A stretch of DNA of 64,000 bases from Colwellia sp. PAMC 20917. GTDB lineage: Bacteria > Pseudomonadota > Gammaproteobacteria > Enterobacterales > Alteromonadaceae. The translations under genes and the position numbers were made by a program. The stretch is from contig NZ_CP014944.1 in assembly GCF_001767295.1 (NCBI RefSeq), positions 744,001-808,000 of the forward strand, given 5' to 3'. A model generated the notes under the pieces. The model did no database searches. It was not told the origin of the DNA and saw only the letters and a list, made by a program, of their open reading frames with translations. This document shows, in pieces, positions 1-9,936 of the stretch; position 1 is the stretch's first letter; the number at the start of each line of letters is the position of its first letter.

Positions 1-1
1 C

Positions 2-1093
2 GGTAGTGTCGGTTACTTTTCTTACGATTTAGGTAGACGTTTTGAGGACTTGCCCCATCAAACAACGCAAGATATAGATTTAGCCGAAATGTCGATAGGG
101 CTTTATTTTCAGGCATTAATCTTTGATCACCAAGCTCAACAGTTTTGGTTGGTTTGCCCACAACCACAACGTGAAAGCCTAACAATAGCAATAAATCAGC
201 AGTTAGCTTTGATAAAGAAAACCACACAAGTAAAAGAAAAGTTTTCATTAATGACCGATTGGCAGTCGAATATCAGTAAAGCACTTTATGATGAAAAATT
301 TATACGCATACAACACTACTTATTGTCTGGAGATTGCTACCAAATTAATTTAGCGCAACGCTTTAGTGCTCAGTATCAAGGTGATGAATTCGAAGCTTAT
401 TGCGCGTTACGTGATAAAAATAAAGCACCTTTTTCTGCTTTTTTACGTTTTGAAAAAGCCAGTATTCTCAGTATTTCTCCTGAACGATTTTTACAAAAAA
501 CAGGGCGAAAAGTACAGAGTAAGCCAATAAAAGGCACTAAACCACGCAGTGATAATACCGTCATAGACCAACAAAACTCAGTTGATTTACAGCACTCAGA
601 AAAAGACCGTGCTGAAAACTTAATGATTGTTGATTTGCTGAGAAATGATATCAGTAAAGTCTGTATTGCTGGCTCGGTAAAAGTTCCTAAGTTGTTTAAT
701 ATTGAAAGTTTTCCTGCCGTTCATCACTTAGTGAGCACCGTTGAAGGTGAATTAGCACAACCTTATCAAGCGACTGATTTATTAGCGGCTTCATTTCCTG
801 GCGGTTCAATTACTGGCGCTCCAAAAATAAGGGCCATGGAAATAATTGATGAGTTAGAGCCTCATCAACGAAGTATTTATTGCGGTTCTATTGGTTATAT
901 TTCTGCTTGTGGCAATATGGACACTAGTATTACTATACGTACCTTGCTGTGCGAAAAAAATAACGCGACCAAAGCGAGTATCATTTATTGCTGGGCCGGT
1001 GGTGGCGTGGTGGCAGATTCAAAAGTAGACGCTGAGTATCAAGAAACCTTTGATAAAGTAAATAAAATATTACCCGTATTATCAGCGCTTTAA
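2..1093 (+). CDS. pabB: Aminodeoxychorismate synthase component I (PabB), 5' partial
   Basis: PabB makes 4-amino-4-deoxychorismate from chorismate with ammonia delivered by PabA, for folate synthesis in the cytoplasm. The reading frame is open from base 2 and its first codons read GSVGYFSYDLGRRFE, the conserved segment that lies well inside PabB, so the gene is cut by the window edge and the TTG at 50 is not a start. Seen further on: SPERFL, PIKGTKPRS (the PIKGT lysine is typical of PabB rather than TrpE), the EKDRAENLMIVDLLRND block, PGGSITGAPK and a C-terminal GGGVVADS...EYQETFDK segment, all in family order. The Nudix gene follows by about 40 bp on the same strand. Only the identity of the missing N-terminal part is unseen. 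Confidence 0.95.
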   Translation, partial: GSVGYFSYDLGRRFEDLPHQTTQDIDLAEMSIGLYFQALIFDHQAQQFWLVCPQPQRESLTIAINQQLALIKKTTQVKEKFSLMTDWQSNISKALYDEKFIRIQHYLLSGDCYQINLAQRFSAQYQGDEFEAYCALRDKNKAPFSAFLRFEKASILSISPERFLQKTGRKVQSKPIKGTKPRSDNTVIDQQNSVDLQHSEKDRAENLMIVDLLRNDISKVCIAGSVKVPKLFNIESFPAVHHLVSTVEGELAQPYQATDLLAASFPGGSITGAPKIRAMEIIDELEPHQRSIYCGSIGYISACGNMDTSITIRTLLCEKNNATKASIIYCWAGGGVVADSKVDAEYQETFDKVNKILPVLSAL

Positions 1094-1132
1094 CTTATTG
1101 TAGTTTTGGCTTTCGCCATTGATGGATTTATA

Positions 1133-1702
1133 ATGAACAAGCATGATTTTTTACAAAACTTTCAATTTTCAGCACTTAATGTTTCACTCCATCAATACCA
1201 GCACCTTGGCGCACTAAAACCTGCTGCCGTGTTAATCGCGCTAATAGAAGAGAATAAACAACTCTCTGTTGTGTTAACAAAACGTGCTAGTCATTTAAAA
1301 CATCATCCTGGCCAAATCAGTTTCCCCGGTGGAAAAATGGAAGACTTTGATACTGGTTTTATTAGTACAGCCATAAGAGAAGCTGAAGAAGAGATAGGTT
1401 TAAATAGTAACAACATTCATATTGTTGGCCAATTACTTCCTTATGAAACAATCAGTGGTTATGTGGTTACCCCTATCATTGCTTTTATTGATAAAAAACA
1501 AAATTATGTGATCGATAAAAATGAAGTTGCTGAAATATTTCAAGTGCCATTACAGCATTTTCTAGATTTTAATAATCACTACATAGTGACCATTGAGCGT
1601 CATCGCAAACCCTTTCCAATTCACTTTATGCCTTTCGAGCACCATAATATATGGGGCGCAACCGCGGTAATGCTGAAAGATTTGGCCATTCAATTATCGT
1701 GA
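1133..1702 (+). CDS. nudL: CoA pyrophosphatase, Nudix family (NudL-like)
   Basis: A Nudix hydrolase of the NudL/YeaB type, expected to cleave CoA and its derivatives to 3',5'-ADP and phosphopantetheine. The Nudix box lies at about residues 66-90, with GGKMED at its start and R82-E83-x-E85-E86-E87 supplying metal ligands. The preceding LTKRASHLKHHPGQISFPGG stretch is the CoA-specific motif that separates this family from other Nudix enzymes. I chose the ATG at 1133 (189 aa) over the upstream in-frame TTG at 1106, because family members start close to this point. It follows pabB with a 39-bp gap, an arrangement common in gammaproteobacteria, so the two are probably co-transcribed. The exact substrate is inferred from the family. 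Confidence 0.88.
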   Translation: MNKHDFLQNFQFSALNVSLHQYQHLGALKPAAVLIALIEENKQLSVVLTKRASHLKHHPGQISFPGGKMEDFDTGFISTAIREAEEEIGLNSNNIHIVGQLLPYETISGYVVTPIIAFIDKKQNYVIDKNEVAEIFQVPLQHFLDFNNHYIVTIERHRKPFPIHFMPFEHHNIWGATAVMLKDLAIQLS

Positions 1703-1797
1703 ACCTCTAGGTTTTTAGTTAATATCAACTATAATTAAACTATTATTGTTTTTCATGGTGATAGCTTTCAGTTACAATTACCGAAGATAATTCCATC

Positions 1798-1817
1798 TTT
1801 TGATAATTTTATCAAAA
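1798..1817. promoter_or_regulatory. Perfect 20-bp palindrome upstream of sdaA
   Basis: TTTTGATAA and TTATCAAAA flank a 2-bp centre, giving a perfect inverted repeat that ends 17 bp before the sdaA start codon. It could be a regulator operator over the core promoter or an RNA hairpin in the leader. No regulator is assigned; the symmetry itself is directly seen. Confidence 0.45.
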
Positions 1818-1834
1818 TAAATTCAGGTTTTAGT

Positions 1835-3226
1835 ATGATTAGTGTATTTGATATGTTTTCTATTGGCATTGGCCCGTCAAGCTCTCACACTGTAGGTCCA
1901 ATGAAAGCAGCGAAATTGTTTGTTGAACAACTTAAAAATGAGCATAAATTAACCCAAACAACGCGGGTAAAATGTGAACTTTTTGGTTCGTTAGGGCAAA
2001 CAGGTATTGGCCATGGTACCGGCAAAGCGGTAATTTTAGGTCTGTCTGGCGAAAATCCAGATACGATTGCCGTCGACGCTATTGATTCAATTCTAGAAGC
2101 CGTAGTGGCTAGCCAAAAAATTTCGCTTAATGGCGAGCACTTAGTATCATTCCCTAAAAATGATGCAATTATTTATCATCGCCGTAAAACGTTACCTGCT
2201 CATTCAAATGCCATGACTATTTTTGCCTTTGAAGATATCCCAGGAAAAGAAAGTACGTTATTACTAGAGCAAACATATTATTCAATCGGTGGCGGCTTTA
2301 TTGTTAACGCGCGCGACTTTGAAAAAGAAAAAGATAAAGCATTATCTCTGCACAACAATATAAAACGCCCTCATTATTTCTCATCAGCGACTGAGCTTAT
2401 CAACGAAGCTAATGAGAAAAACCTCAGGATCAGTACCATCATGATGAATAATGAGAAGTGCTTAGCCGATGAAGCCACTGTTAGGGCTAAACTCGTTAAT
2501 ATCTGGCAAGCAATGAAAGATTGTGTTGACCGTGGTATTAAAACCGAAGGTATTTTACCTGGTGGCTTAAAAGTTGCGCGCAGAGCCCCTGCCCTTTATA
2601 AAGCATTATCAGTTGAAAACAACAACGACCCACTTATAGCGATGGACTGGGTTAACTTATTTGCTCTTGCGGTTAATGAAGAAAATGCTGCAGGTAGTCG
2701 TGTTGTAACGGCGCCAACCAATGGTGCGGCGGGTATTATACCCGCCGTATTATGCTACTACGATAAGTTTGTTAGACCCGTTGATGAAGATACCTGTGTA
2801 CGCTATTTATTAACCGCCGCAGCTATTGGAATTTTATATAAAACTAACGCGTCAATTTCTGGTGCTGAAGTGGGCTGTCAAGGTGAGGTTGGCGTAGCTT
2901 GCTCTATGGCAGCTGGCGCATTAACTGAAATTATGGGTGGTTCGCCAAGTAAAGTAGAAAACGCGGCAGAAATTGGTATGGAGCACAATTTAGGGTTAAC
3001 TTGTGACCCTGTTGGTGGCTTAGTTCAAGTGCCTTGTATCGAACGTAACGCTATGGGCTCGGTAAAAGCGATCAACGCATCGCGTTTAGCTTTACGCGGC
3101 ACCGGTAATCAAAAAGTCCCGCTGGATAAAGTGATTAAAACCATGTGGGAAACCGGCAACGATATGAAAACCAAATATAAAGAAACGTCTCGTGGCGGCT
3201 TAGCGGTCAACATTACCGAATGTTAA
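1835..3226 (+). CDS. sdaA: L-serine ammonia-lyase, iron-sulfur dependent (single chain)
   Basis: Deaminates L-serine to pyruvate and ammonia using a [4Fe-4S] cluster. The 463-residue length fits the fused alpha+beta enzyme of Proteobacteria. Seen: the N-terminal [11 protein letters not shown] signature, the [19 protein letters not shown] block, and cysteines at about 348, 390 and 401 ([23 protein letters not shown]) in the positions used as cluster ligands in the family. The ATG start is the first in frame and lies 17 bp after a perfect palindrome that may control it. The gene ends before a tandem-repeat array and a terminator shared with the convergent cysB. SdaA and the serine importer SstT, encoded 8 kb away, could both act in serine use, but linkage is loose. 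Confidence 0.95.
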   Translation: MISVFDMFSIGIGPSSSHTVGPMKAAKLFVEQLKNEHKLTQTTRVKCELFGSLGQTGIGHGTGKAVILGLSGENPDTIAVDAIDSILEAVVASQKISLNGEHLVSFPKNDAIIYHRRKTLPAHSNAMTIFAFEDIPGKESTLLLEQTYYSIGGGFIVNARDFEKEKDKALSLHNNIKRPHYFSSATELINEANEKNLRISTIMMNNEKCLADEATVRAKLVNIWQAMKDCVDRGIKTEGILPGGLKVARRAPALYKALSVENNNDPLIAMDWVNLFALAVNEENAAGSRVVTAPTNGAAGIIPAVLCYYDKFVRPVDEDTCVRYLLTAAAIGILYKTNASISGAEVGCQGEVGVACSMAAGALTEIMGGSPSKVENAAEIGMEHNLGLTCDPVGGLVQVPCIERNAMGSVKAINASRLALRGTGNQKVPLDKVIKTMWETGNDMKTKYKETSRGGLAVNITEC

Positions 3227-3267
3227 GACGTTTTTAATCGCAAAGCTGCAACAGACAAAAGGTTAAT

Positions 3268-3600
3268 GGCTGAACATTTGTTGTTCCTTGCCATCGTCGT
3301 GCAGCGAAGCACTAATGTTTTGAAATACAGGATGTCTGAGAAAGGTCATCCTGAACATTCATCGTTCCTTGCCATCGTTTCTATACCTGCCACCACGACA
3401 TACCCTTCGTCCTGAACATTCGTCGCTCCTTGCCATCCATTCCATAATTGCAACCACGACATATCCTTCGTCCTGAACATTCGTCGTTCCTTGCCATACT
3501 TTACATAATTGGCATCACGACATACCTTTCATCCTGAACATTCGTCACTCCTTGCCATACTTTACATAATTGGCATCACGACATACCGTTCATCCTGAAC
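3268..3600 (+). repeat. 61-bp structured tandem repeat array (array 1)
   Basis: Four consecutive units have an exact 61-bp period (the CTGAAC core at 3351, 3412, 3473, 3534 and 3595), with a degenerate extra unit starting near 3270. Each unit carries the core TTCATCCTGAACAT (or TTCGTCCTGAACAT), then CGTCGTTCCTTGCCAT, a more variable stretch of about 20 bp, then CACGACATACC. Within a unit GTCGT pairs with ACGAC, and in units 3 and 4 TGCCA pairs with TGGCA. Related 51-bp units occur at 8199 and 42599, all in the same orientation. The array fills the gap between convergent sdaA and cysB and stops directly at their terminator. It has no coding role that I can see. Confidence 0.9.
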
Positions 3601-3602
3601 AT

Positions 3603-3632
3603 AAAAAAGCGACTGATATCAGTCGCTTTTTT
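3603..3632. terminator. Bidirectional terminator between sdaA and cysB
   Basis: A perfect 18-bp palindrome (GCGACTGAT/ATCAGTCGC) is flanked by six A on the left and six T on the right, so it can terminate transcription from either side. It separates two convergent genes and directly abuts repeat array 1. Confidence 0.9.
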
Positions 3633-3660
3633 GTGGTTATTGATTTATATCTCAGTTGCT

Positions 3661-4961
<1,301 letters not shown>

Positions 4962-5729
4962 ATGGGCATTATCATTGCTTTAATTATCGCATTAATCATT
5001 ATAGTTGTGGGTGTTGGCGCAATTCAACAGCACAAAGAAAAACAAGAAAAAGACAAACGCACAAAAGCGGCTAAGCAAAAAGCAATTATAGATGAAAGTG
5101 AAGACCTTATTCTACATCTTGCTAACCTGCCCAGTAATCCTAGTATCGTCAACATTCTTAATCGACGCAGTTTAACTGCAGCAAAAGCGATGAGATCAAT
5201 TTTACCTGATTCAAAACAAATTAAAGGTAAAGTGAATGAAATTGAGGCAAGGTTAAAGGCGTCTCAAGAACTCGCAGCTTCAAATTCAGGACAAGAGGAG
5301 CAATTCATTCTCCCTGATAATGAACAACAACTCGTCAGTATTTTGCAATGTATTAAAAAATTACGAGCGACACTTAAGTCAGAGCAAGTAAAAGGAGCAT
5401 TAGACGCACAAACATTTACCCACGAAGATAAAAAGCTCGATGCTATGCAACTACAGATTGGTGTTGAAAGTCTGCTAAAACGTGGCAACATGGCTTACCA
5501 AAAAGAAATGTTGGGTTCAGCGCGCCAATATTTTGAGAAAGCTTTGCAAACATTGTCCGCTCATCCTTCGCAAACAGAATATACCGTCAGTAAAAAAGCT
5601 GAGGTTGAGATCCAACTTGAAGAAATAACCGATGCACTTAAAAGCACTAATGCTAAAGATGCGGCGAAAAAAGCCAAAGATCAAGAAGATGATTTAGACT
5701 TATTATTTCAACCGAAGAAAAAATGGTAA
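4962..5729 (+). CDS. Membrane-anchored hypothetical protein with charged coiled regions
   Basis: Function not recognised. From the ATG at 4962 the protein (255 aa) begins with a strongly hydrophobic helix, MGIIIALIIALIIIVVGVGA, and continues as a lysine- and glutamate-rich soluble domain (HKEKQEKDKRTKAAKQ), so it is probably a single-pass inner-membrane protein with a cytoplasmic body. A helical segment around residues 175-225 (KRGNMAYQKEMLGSARQYFEKALQTL) looks like a single TPR-type hairpin, and the tail DDLDLLFQPKKKW is acidic then basic. I reject the upstream in-frame start at 4899 because it would place a polar extension before the membrane helix. It ends at a clear terminator and is followed by the RRF_GI-like gene. 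Confidence 0.7.
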   Translation: MGIIIALIIALIIIVVGVGAIQQHKEKQEKDKRTKAAKQKAIIDESEDLILHLANLPSNPSIVNILNRRSLTAAKAMRSILPDSKQIKGKVNEIEARLKASQELAASNSGQEEQFILPDNEQQLVSILQCIKKLRATLKSEQVKGALDAQTFTHEDKKLDAMQLQIGVESLLKRGNMAYQKEMLGSARQYFEKALQTLSAHPSQTEYTVSKKAEVEIQLEEITDALKSTNAKDAAKKAKDQEDDLDLLFQPKKKW

Positions 5730-5751
5730 TCAAGTATTATTAGTAAAACTG

Positions 5752-5777
5752 AAACCAGCATTTTGCTGGTTTTTTTA
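5752..5777 (+). terminator. Intrinsic terminator after the 4962 gene
   Basis: ACCAGCA and TGCTGGT form a stem with a short loop, followed by seven further T residues. It lies 22 bp after the stop codon and separates this gene from the next. Confidence 0.85.
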
Positions 5778-5803
5778 TTCTCTGTTAACGTTACTCGCTC
5801 CTT

Positions 5804-6187
5804 ATGAAAACATCGCCGAATCATATACCTGTCATTAACCTGCCCTCATTGCTTAGAAAAGTAATAAAAGCTTATGCGTTAAAAGCAGGAATAAGAGCTA
5901 GTGGCTGTGAACTTTATAGAATTGGCCGTTCACGCAATTGGCAGCTCAAAGCTAGCTTTGAACAACTAGAACACGTTGTCGCTTTTATACAAGACTCAGA
6001 AGAGCCGAGTTGGCAGTGGCTAGTTAATTACTTAATGAGTCAAAGGCAAGCACTTAGTCACGATGAACTTATGCGTATTGCTAAATTAAAGTCAGACATT
6101 ACTGTTAACCAATTAATGGCTCGCACTGATTGCACGATTGCTGAAGCCAGAAAAGTCATTGATGAATTAGAGTGGCTGATCGAATAA
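5804..6187 (+). CDS. Small protein resembling the RRF_GI (ribosome recycling factor, genomic island) family
   Basis: A 127-residue soluble protein. Its N-terminal part (INLPSLLRKVIKAYALKAG) and the central CELYRIGRSRNWQLKAS...EEPSWQWLVNYL pattern recall the small family catalogued as ribosome recycling factor/RRF_GI in Vibrio and Shewanella relatives. Despite that name, nothing seen here proves a role in ribosome recycling, and the true Frr is encoded at 30906-31463. The C-terminal third (LMRIAKLKSDITVNQLMARTDCTIAEARKVIDELEW) resembles a small helix-turn-helix, which would suit nucleic-acid binding. It follows a terminator and so probably has its own promoter. Family assignment is from memory of the pattern and is moderate. 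Confidence 0.5.
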   Translation: MKTSPNHIPVINLPSLLRKVIKAYALKAGIRASGCELYRIGRSRNWQLKASFEQLEHVVAFIQDSEEPSWQWLVNYLMSQRQALSHDELMRIAKLKSDITVNQLMARTDCTIAEARKVIDELEWLIE

Positions 6188-6265
6188 AAGCACTTACCTG
6201 CTGTATTCCTTGATGTTATACGAGTATTATAAGCTTAATTAGCATTTCTTACTTTACGGATAATC

Positions 6266-6799
6266 ATGGCACTAAAAGCAACAATAAATAAAGCCAGTAT
6301 ACAACTGTCAGATATGGACAGAAATTACTACGACACCCTCAATTTAACCATCGCCCAACATCCTTCAGAAACAGATATTCGTATGATGGTGCGCTTGTTA
6401 GCTTTTATTTTAAATGCAAATGAACATTTGCAATTTGGTAAGGGTGTGAGTGACGAAGAAGAAGCGGCTCTTTGGCAAATTAATTACTCTGAAGTAATAG
6501 AGTTATGGATAGAGCTTGGGCAACTGGATGAAAAACGTCTCAAAAAAGCCTGTAATCGTGCCCAAAAAGTGATTCTTTATGCCTATGGCAGCAGTGCTGA
6601 AACTTGGTGGAAACAGTCACAAAACAAATTACGTCTACTCAATAAACTTTCCATTGAGCTCATTAGCCAAGAAACTTGTGATGCATTAGCAAAACTTGCT
6701 GGACGCTCTATGGACTTTCAGTGCAGCATCCAAGATGGCCAATTATGGTTAACGGCGGGTGATGAAACACTGTTAATTGAAACAACAAAATTACAATAA
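6266..6799 (+). CDS. yaeQ: YaeQ family protein
   Basis: A 177-residue member of the YaeQ family, which adopts a PD-(D/E)XK nuclease-like fold and whose biological role is unsettled. Seen: the start MALKATINKASIQLSDMDRNYY, the DIRMMVRLLAFILNA segment, GVSDEEEAALW, and WIELGQLDEKRLKKACNRAQKVILYAYG, all in the usual order and at the usual total length. The catalytic-like acidic residues around E (DEEEAALW) are kept. It is followed by the M28 peptidase gene within about 30 bp, so the two may be co-transcribed. No functional link between them is evident. Confidence 0.88.
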   Translation: MALKATINKASIQLSDMDRNYYDTLNLTIAQHPSETDIRMMVRLLAFILNANEHLQFGKGVSDEEEAALWQINYSEVIELWIELGQLDEKRLKKACNRAQKVILYAYGSSAETWWKQSQNKLRLLNKLSIELISQETCDALAKLAGRSMDFQCSIQDGQLWLTAGDETLLIETTKLQ

Positions 6800-6831
6800 T
6801 TAATACCAACATGGATAGGGAAATAATAAGC

Positions 6832-8190
6832 ATGAAAAGTCACCTTAGTAAAAGCCGCTTAACTTTAGCTCTTTTTGCTGGCATTACACTCCTTTCTGCA
6901 TGCAGTGAGCCTGAACCACCTAAAGCCAAAATTGCTGAAATGTCATCGGAACAAGTTATTAAAGATATTACTTATCTCGCAAGTGACGATTTAAAAGGCC
7001 GAGCCAGCTTCTCTGTTGGTATTGACCAAGCGGGTGATTATATTAGCCAAAGGTTTACCCAAATTGGACTAAGCCCACTCGAAGGCAATAAAGATTTCAA
7101 ACAAACATTTAATGTAACCAGCATTATGCCAACAGCATTAACGGTGACCTTAAATGGTCAGACTATTGCTGACGCTAATTTAGGTATGGCAAGTACTATG
7201 GCAACGCTTTCATGGCAGAGCCTTGAAAATGTTACCACCCATATTATTGCTGAAGCGGATGATATGCGCGCGGCTCTTAGTAAAATGAATAATGACGGTG
7301 GCCAACACCTGGTTATTATCCATAGTGCTCACGCTAAAACTTTTGCTGGTTATCGAGGTTACTTTCAACGAGGCTTAACGAAGCTTAACCTTGATCACCA
7401 AGGGGCTATTGTTATGGTTTTAGCCGATGATAATGAAGTTAGCACGGTAAACGTTAACGCGAGTACTTCGATAACTGAAAAAACCTTAACCAATATTGTT
7501 GCGATACTTCCGGGCAAAGATAAAGATCCAGCGACAGCAAAAGAAGTGGTTTTATATTCATCACACTATGATCATTTAGGTGTAACGGCTGATGGTAAAG
7601 AGGTTTTTAATGGTGCTGATGACGATGCATCGGGCACCTCTGCTGTTATTAATCTGGCACAACACTATGCCCATCAAGGTAAGAACGCAAGAACCTTAAT
7701 GTTTAGTGCTTTTACCGCCGAAGAAATTGGTGGCTTTGGCTCTAAATATTTTTCACAGCAATTAGATCCTAACAACGTTGTGGCAATGATAAACATTGAG
7801 ATGATAGGTAAACCTTCAAAGTTTGGCGCTGGTTCGGTTTGGATGACAGGAATGGAGCGTTCAAATTTAGGTGAATTACTTAACGTAAGCTTAGCGGCTA
7901 AAAACAGTGAAATTTACCAAGACCCTTACCCAGAGCAGGGGTTATTTTATCGTTCAGACAATGCAACACTTGCGCGTTTAGGTGTTCCAGCTCACAGTTT
8001 TAGTAGTACTCAACTCGATAAAGACCAGCATTATCATAAAACGTCTGATGATATTAGCAGCCTAGACTTAGTGTCGATGTATCAGGTTATTGAGTCGTTA
8101 TCAGTCGCTACGCAAGGACTAGTTGATGGCAGTATTACCCCAACACGTATTGATGTAAATACTGTTCGAGCGAATGGTAAAATCTACTAA
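6832..8190 (+). CDS. M28-family metallopeptidase lipoprotein
   Basis: A zinc aminopeptidase of family M28 anchored as a lipoprotein. From the ATG at 6832 (452 aa) the N-terminus is basic then hydrophobic and ends in the lipobox LLSAC, with the lipidated cysteine at residue 24; the in-frame ATG seven codons upstream would spoil the short signal peptide. The di-zinc site is visible: HYDHLG (H about 245), NGADDDASG (D about 263-265), TAEEIGGFG, NIEMIG and a C-terminal HYHKTSDD. The segment between about residues 85 and 230 resembles a protease-associated insert. It probably trims peptides in the periplasm or at the outer membrane. Repeat array 2 begins 9 bp after its stop codon. Confidence 0.88.
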   Translation: MKSHLSKSRLTLALFAGITLLSACSEPEPPKAKIAEMSSEQVIKDITYLASDDLKGRASFSVGIDQAGDYISQRFTQIGLSPLEGNKDFKQTFNVTSIMPTALTVTLNGQTIADANLGMASTMATLSWQSLENVTTHIIAEADDMRAALSKMNNDGGQHLVIIHSAHAKTFAGYRGYFQRGLTKLNLDHQGAIVMVLADDNEVSTVNVNASTSITEKTLTNIVAILPGKDKDPATAKEVVLYSSHYDHLGVTADGKEVFNGADDDASGTSAVINLAQHYAHQGKNARTLMFSAFTAEEIGGFGSKYFSQQLDPNNVVAMINIEMIGKPSKFGAGSVWMTGMERSNLGELLNVSLAAKNSEIYQDPYPEQGLFYRSDNATLARLGVPAHSFSSTQLDKDQHYHKTSDDISSLDLVSMYQVIESLSVATQGLVDGSITPTRIDVNTVRANGKIY

Positions 8191-8198
8191 GTTTGACC

Positions 8199-8366
8199 GT
8201 TCATCCTGAATATCTTGACTCTTTGCCATCCATGGCATCGTGACATACCGTTCATCCTGAACATCGTCACTCCTTGCCATCCATGGCATCGTGACATACC
8301 GTTCATCCTGAACATCGTCACTCCTTGCCATCCATGGCATCGTGACATACCGTTCATCCTGAACAT
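8199..8366 (+). repeat. 51-bp structured tandem repeat array (array 2)
   Basis: Three units of exactly 51 bp plus a partial fourth start at 8199, 8250, 8301 and 8352. Units 2 and 3 are nearly identical; unit 1 is degenerate. Each holds the small inverted repeat GTTCATCCTGAAC, an outer stem GTCAC/GTGAC and an inner stem TGCCAT/ATGGCA. Because 51 is divisible by three and the unit lacks stops in several frames, it produces spurious repetitive open frames on both strands. It lies between the convergent M28 peptidase and GNAT genes and, like array 1, ends in GTTCATCCTGAACATAA next to a terminator. Confidence 0.92.
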
Positions 8367-8400
8367 AAGGTCAGTGATTTTAATTACTGGCCTTATTTTA
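8364..8400. terminator. Terminator between convergent M28 and GNAT genes
   Basis: AAGGTCAGT and ACTGGCCTT pair with a single G-U, around an AT-rich loop, followed on the plus strand by TATTTTATT. A weaker A-rich flank lies on the other side, so it may also act for the minus-strand GNAT gene whose stop lies at its edge. Confidence 0.65.
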
Positions 8401-8847
8401 TTGTAACCAGCGCATTTGATACTCAACTTCATTCTGCCCAGTGACAACAAAACCATGGCGTAAATATAAAGAAATAACCGGATTTGCTAACAAAACATTT
8501 AATGTTATTGGCAGCTTTAACTCTTTTGCTTTTCTTTTAATTAAGGCTAAAACCTTACCACCGATTCCTTTTCCTTGATGTATTGGTATGATTTGCAGCT
8601 GCCTGATGTGTAATTTATTCGCTAATACGGCTATTTTTATTAAGCCTATCGGCTCATTGTTCATCAAAATAATAGTTGAATCTGCAAAAAATTCATTCAC
8701 TCGTGCAAGATGTTGCTGATCAGATAAATCCAAACCTGCGGCAATAAGATGTTCGCCCATTGAGGCTTTTCTTAATTGTAATAAATAGCCTATATCACTC
8801 TGCTGGGCTTGTCGAAATCCTATGGTTACTTTTTCATCAGTGAGCAT
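8398..8847 (-). CDS. GNAT family N-acetyltransferase
   Basis: A 149-residue single-domain GNAT acetyltransferase, moving an acetyl group from acetyl-CoA to an unknown amine. Motif A is visible as LQIIPIHQGKGIGGKVLALI (the Q-x-x-G-x-G pyrophosphate-binding loop), followed by LNVLLANPVISLYLRHGFVVTG, the motif B region. Its start overlaps the 3' end of the EamA transporter gene by 11 bp, so the two are translationally coupled. Substrate cannot be read from the sequence. Confidence 0.85.
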   Translation of the reverse strand: MLTDEKVTIGFRQAQQSDIGYLLQLRKASMGEHLIAAGLDLSDQQHLARVNEFFADSTIILMNNEPIGLIKIAVLANKLHIRQLQIIPIHQGKGIGGKVLALIKRKAKELKLPITLNVLLANPVISLYLRHGFVVTGQNEVEYQMRWLQ

Positions 8848-9733
8848 ATTTATTACGATGGTGTTTAATCACTAAATCGCCCCATTGATAAATAGCTAAA
8901 CCAGCAATGATAGCTAATGCGCCAACGATTAAATTAATATTAATTGTTTCATTATTTAATAGTAACCCCAGTGAAATGGCAATCACTGGGGTGATCATAG
9001 TGATCAATGCCACCGTACTCGCTTTTAGGCGTTGTAATATATAGAAATAAGCAATAAAGCCCACTAAAGAGCCAATAACACCAAGATAAACGACACTTAA
9101 TATTGATTTGTTACTCCATGTTTGATGCGCAATATTGCCATCGAAAATAAGCCAAACTAAGATAAATAAAGGCAGACTTAATAATAGTGAACCCAGGGTT
9201 GTTGCCATAGGGTTTATAGCAACGTCAACACTTTTTACCAATACACCACTTAAACTAAAAAATGAAACAGCAATCAATACCGCGATAATGCCAATATATC
9301 CATCATCTTTAAGTGATATTTTATCAAAACATACCGTAGCTAAGCCGCAAATAGCGATCGCCAAGGCTATTTTTTTTGCTGGTGATAATGCAGACTCAGC
9401 CAAAATGCGCTGACTTAGTACCCCAGATAAAATAGGTGCCAAGCCGAACATTAACGACATCAGCCCAGAAGAAATATAGCCAGCGGCTAAATACGCAAAT
9501 AACATCCCGCCAAAAATACCTATCGCTGAAAAACTATAAAGTTTAAGCGCACTTTTATGCCAAGGAAGCTCAATACGAAAAGCCTTCAGTATTAACCAGC
9601 CAAGCACAACCGCAATCAGCATCCGCAACAAAACCGCTAAGGTTGGATGAATAGTTTCACTGCTCCACACTATCGCTAGTGGTGTTGTTGACCAGATAAG
9701 AATAACGGCAAAATAAGCGATGGGGACTGACAT
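8837..9733 (-). CDS. EamA/DMT-superfamily inner-membrane transporter
   Basis: A 298-residue integral membrane protein with about ten hydrophobic helices in two similar halves, the arrangement of the drug/metabolite transporter superfamily (EamA). The first half opens with AYFAVILIWSTTPLAIVWSSE and the second half contains GVIGSLVGFIAYFYILQRLKASTVALITMITPVIAI, the characteristic repeat-end motif. It is the first gene of a two-gene unit with the GNAT gene. Substrates of this family range from amino acids to nucleotides; nothing here decides. Confidence 0.85.
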   Translation of the reverse strand: MSVPIAYFAVILIWSTTPLAIVWSSETIHPTLAVLLRMLIAVVLGWLILKAFRIELPWHKSALKLYSFSAIGIFGGMLFAYLAAGYISSGLMSLMFGLAPILSGVLSQRILAESALSPAKKIALAIAICGLATVCFDKISLKDDGYIGIIAVLIAVSFFSLSGVLVKSVDVAINPMATTLGSLLLSLPLFILVWLIFDGNIAHQTWSNKSILSVVYLGVIGSLVGFIAYFYILQRLKASTVALITMITPVIAISLGLLLNNETININLIVGALAIIAGLAIYQWGDLVIKHHRNKYAH

Positions 9734-9936
9734 TTCATAAATCCTTTATCGGTACTACATTGAAAATTTAACCAGAAGAAAACCAAAGAAACATAACGAG
9801 TATACAAATGAACAATGGCGATATTATCTGACTACGTCAATAACACCTAAAAATAAACTTATCGATTTAGTGTGCTTAATAGCCACTAATATCTGCTAAA
9901 ATAATAGCCAATAAACTTTTAAGCTTAAGGTAAATC

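Noticed and set aside
3351-3595. CRISPR array
   Set aside because: The segments between conserved cores are not unique: two of four are the same, and in the 51-bp version the whole unit is invariant. There are no cas genes, and the unit is two stacked hairpins rather than repeat plus spacer.
8119-8456. Short genes with the PWMARSDDVQDERYVT peptide repeat, on both strands
   Set aside because: They are frames through the 51-bp array, equally open on both strands, without RBS or conserved protein context.
9734-9936. tRNA or small RNA in the gap between the EamA and ICMT-like genes
   Set aside because: No cloverleaf, terminator or conserved box was found; the stretch is plain AT-rich intergenic DNA.
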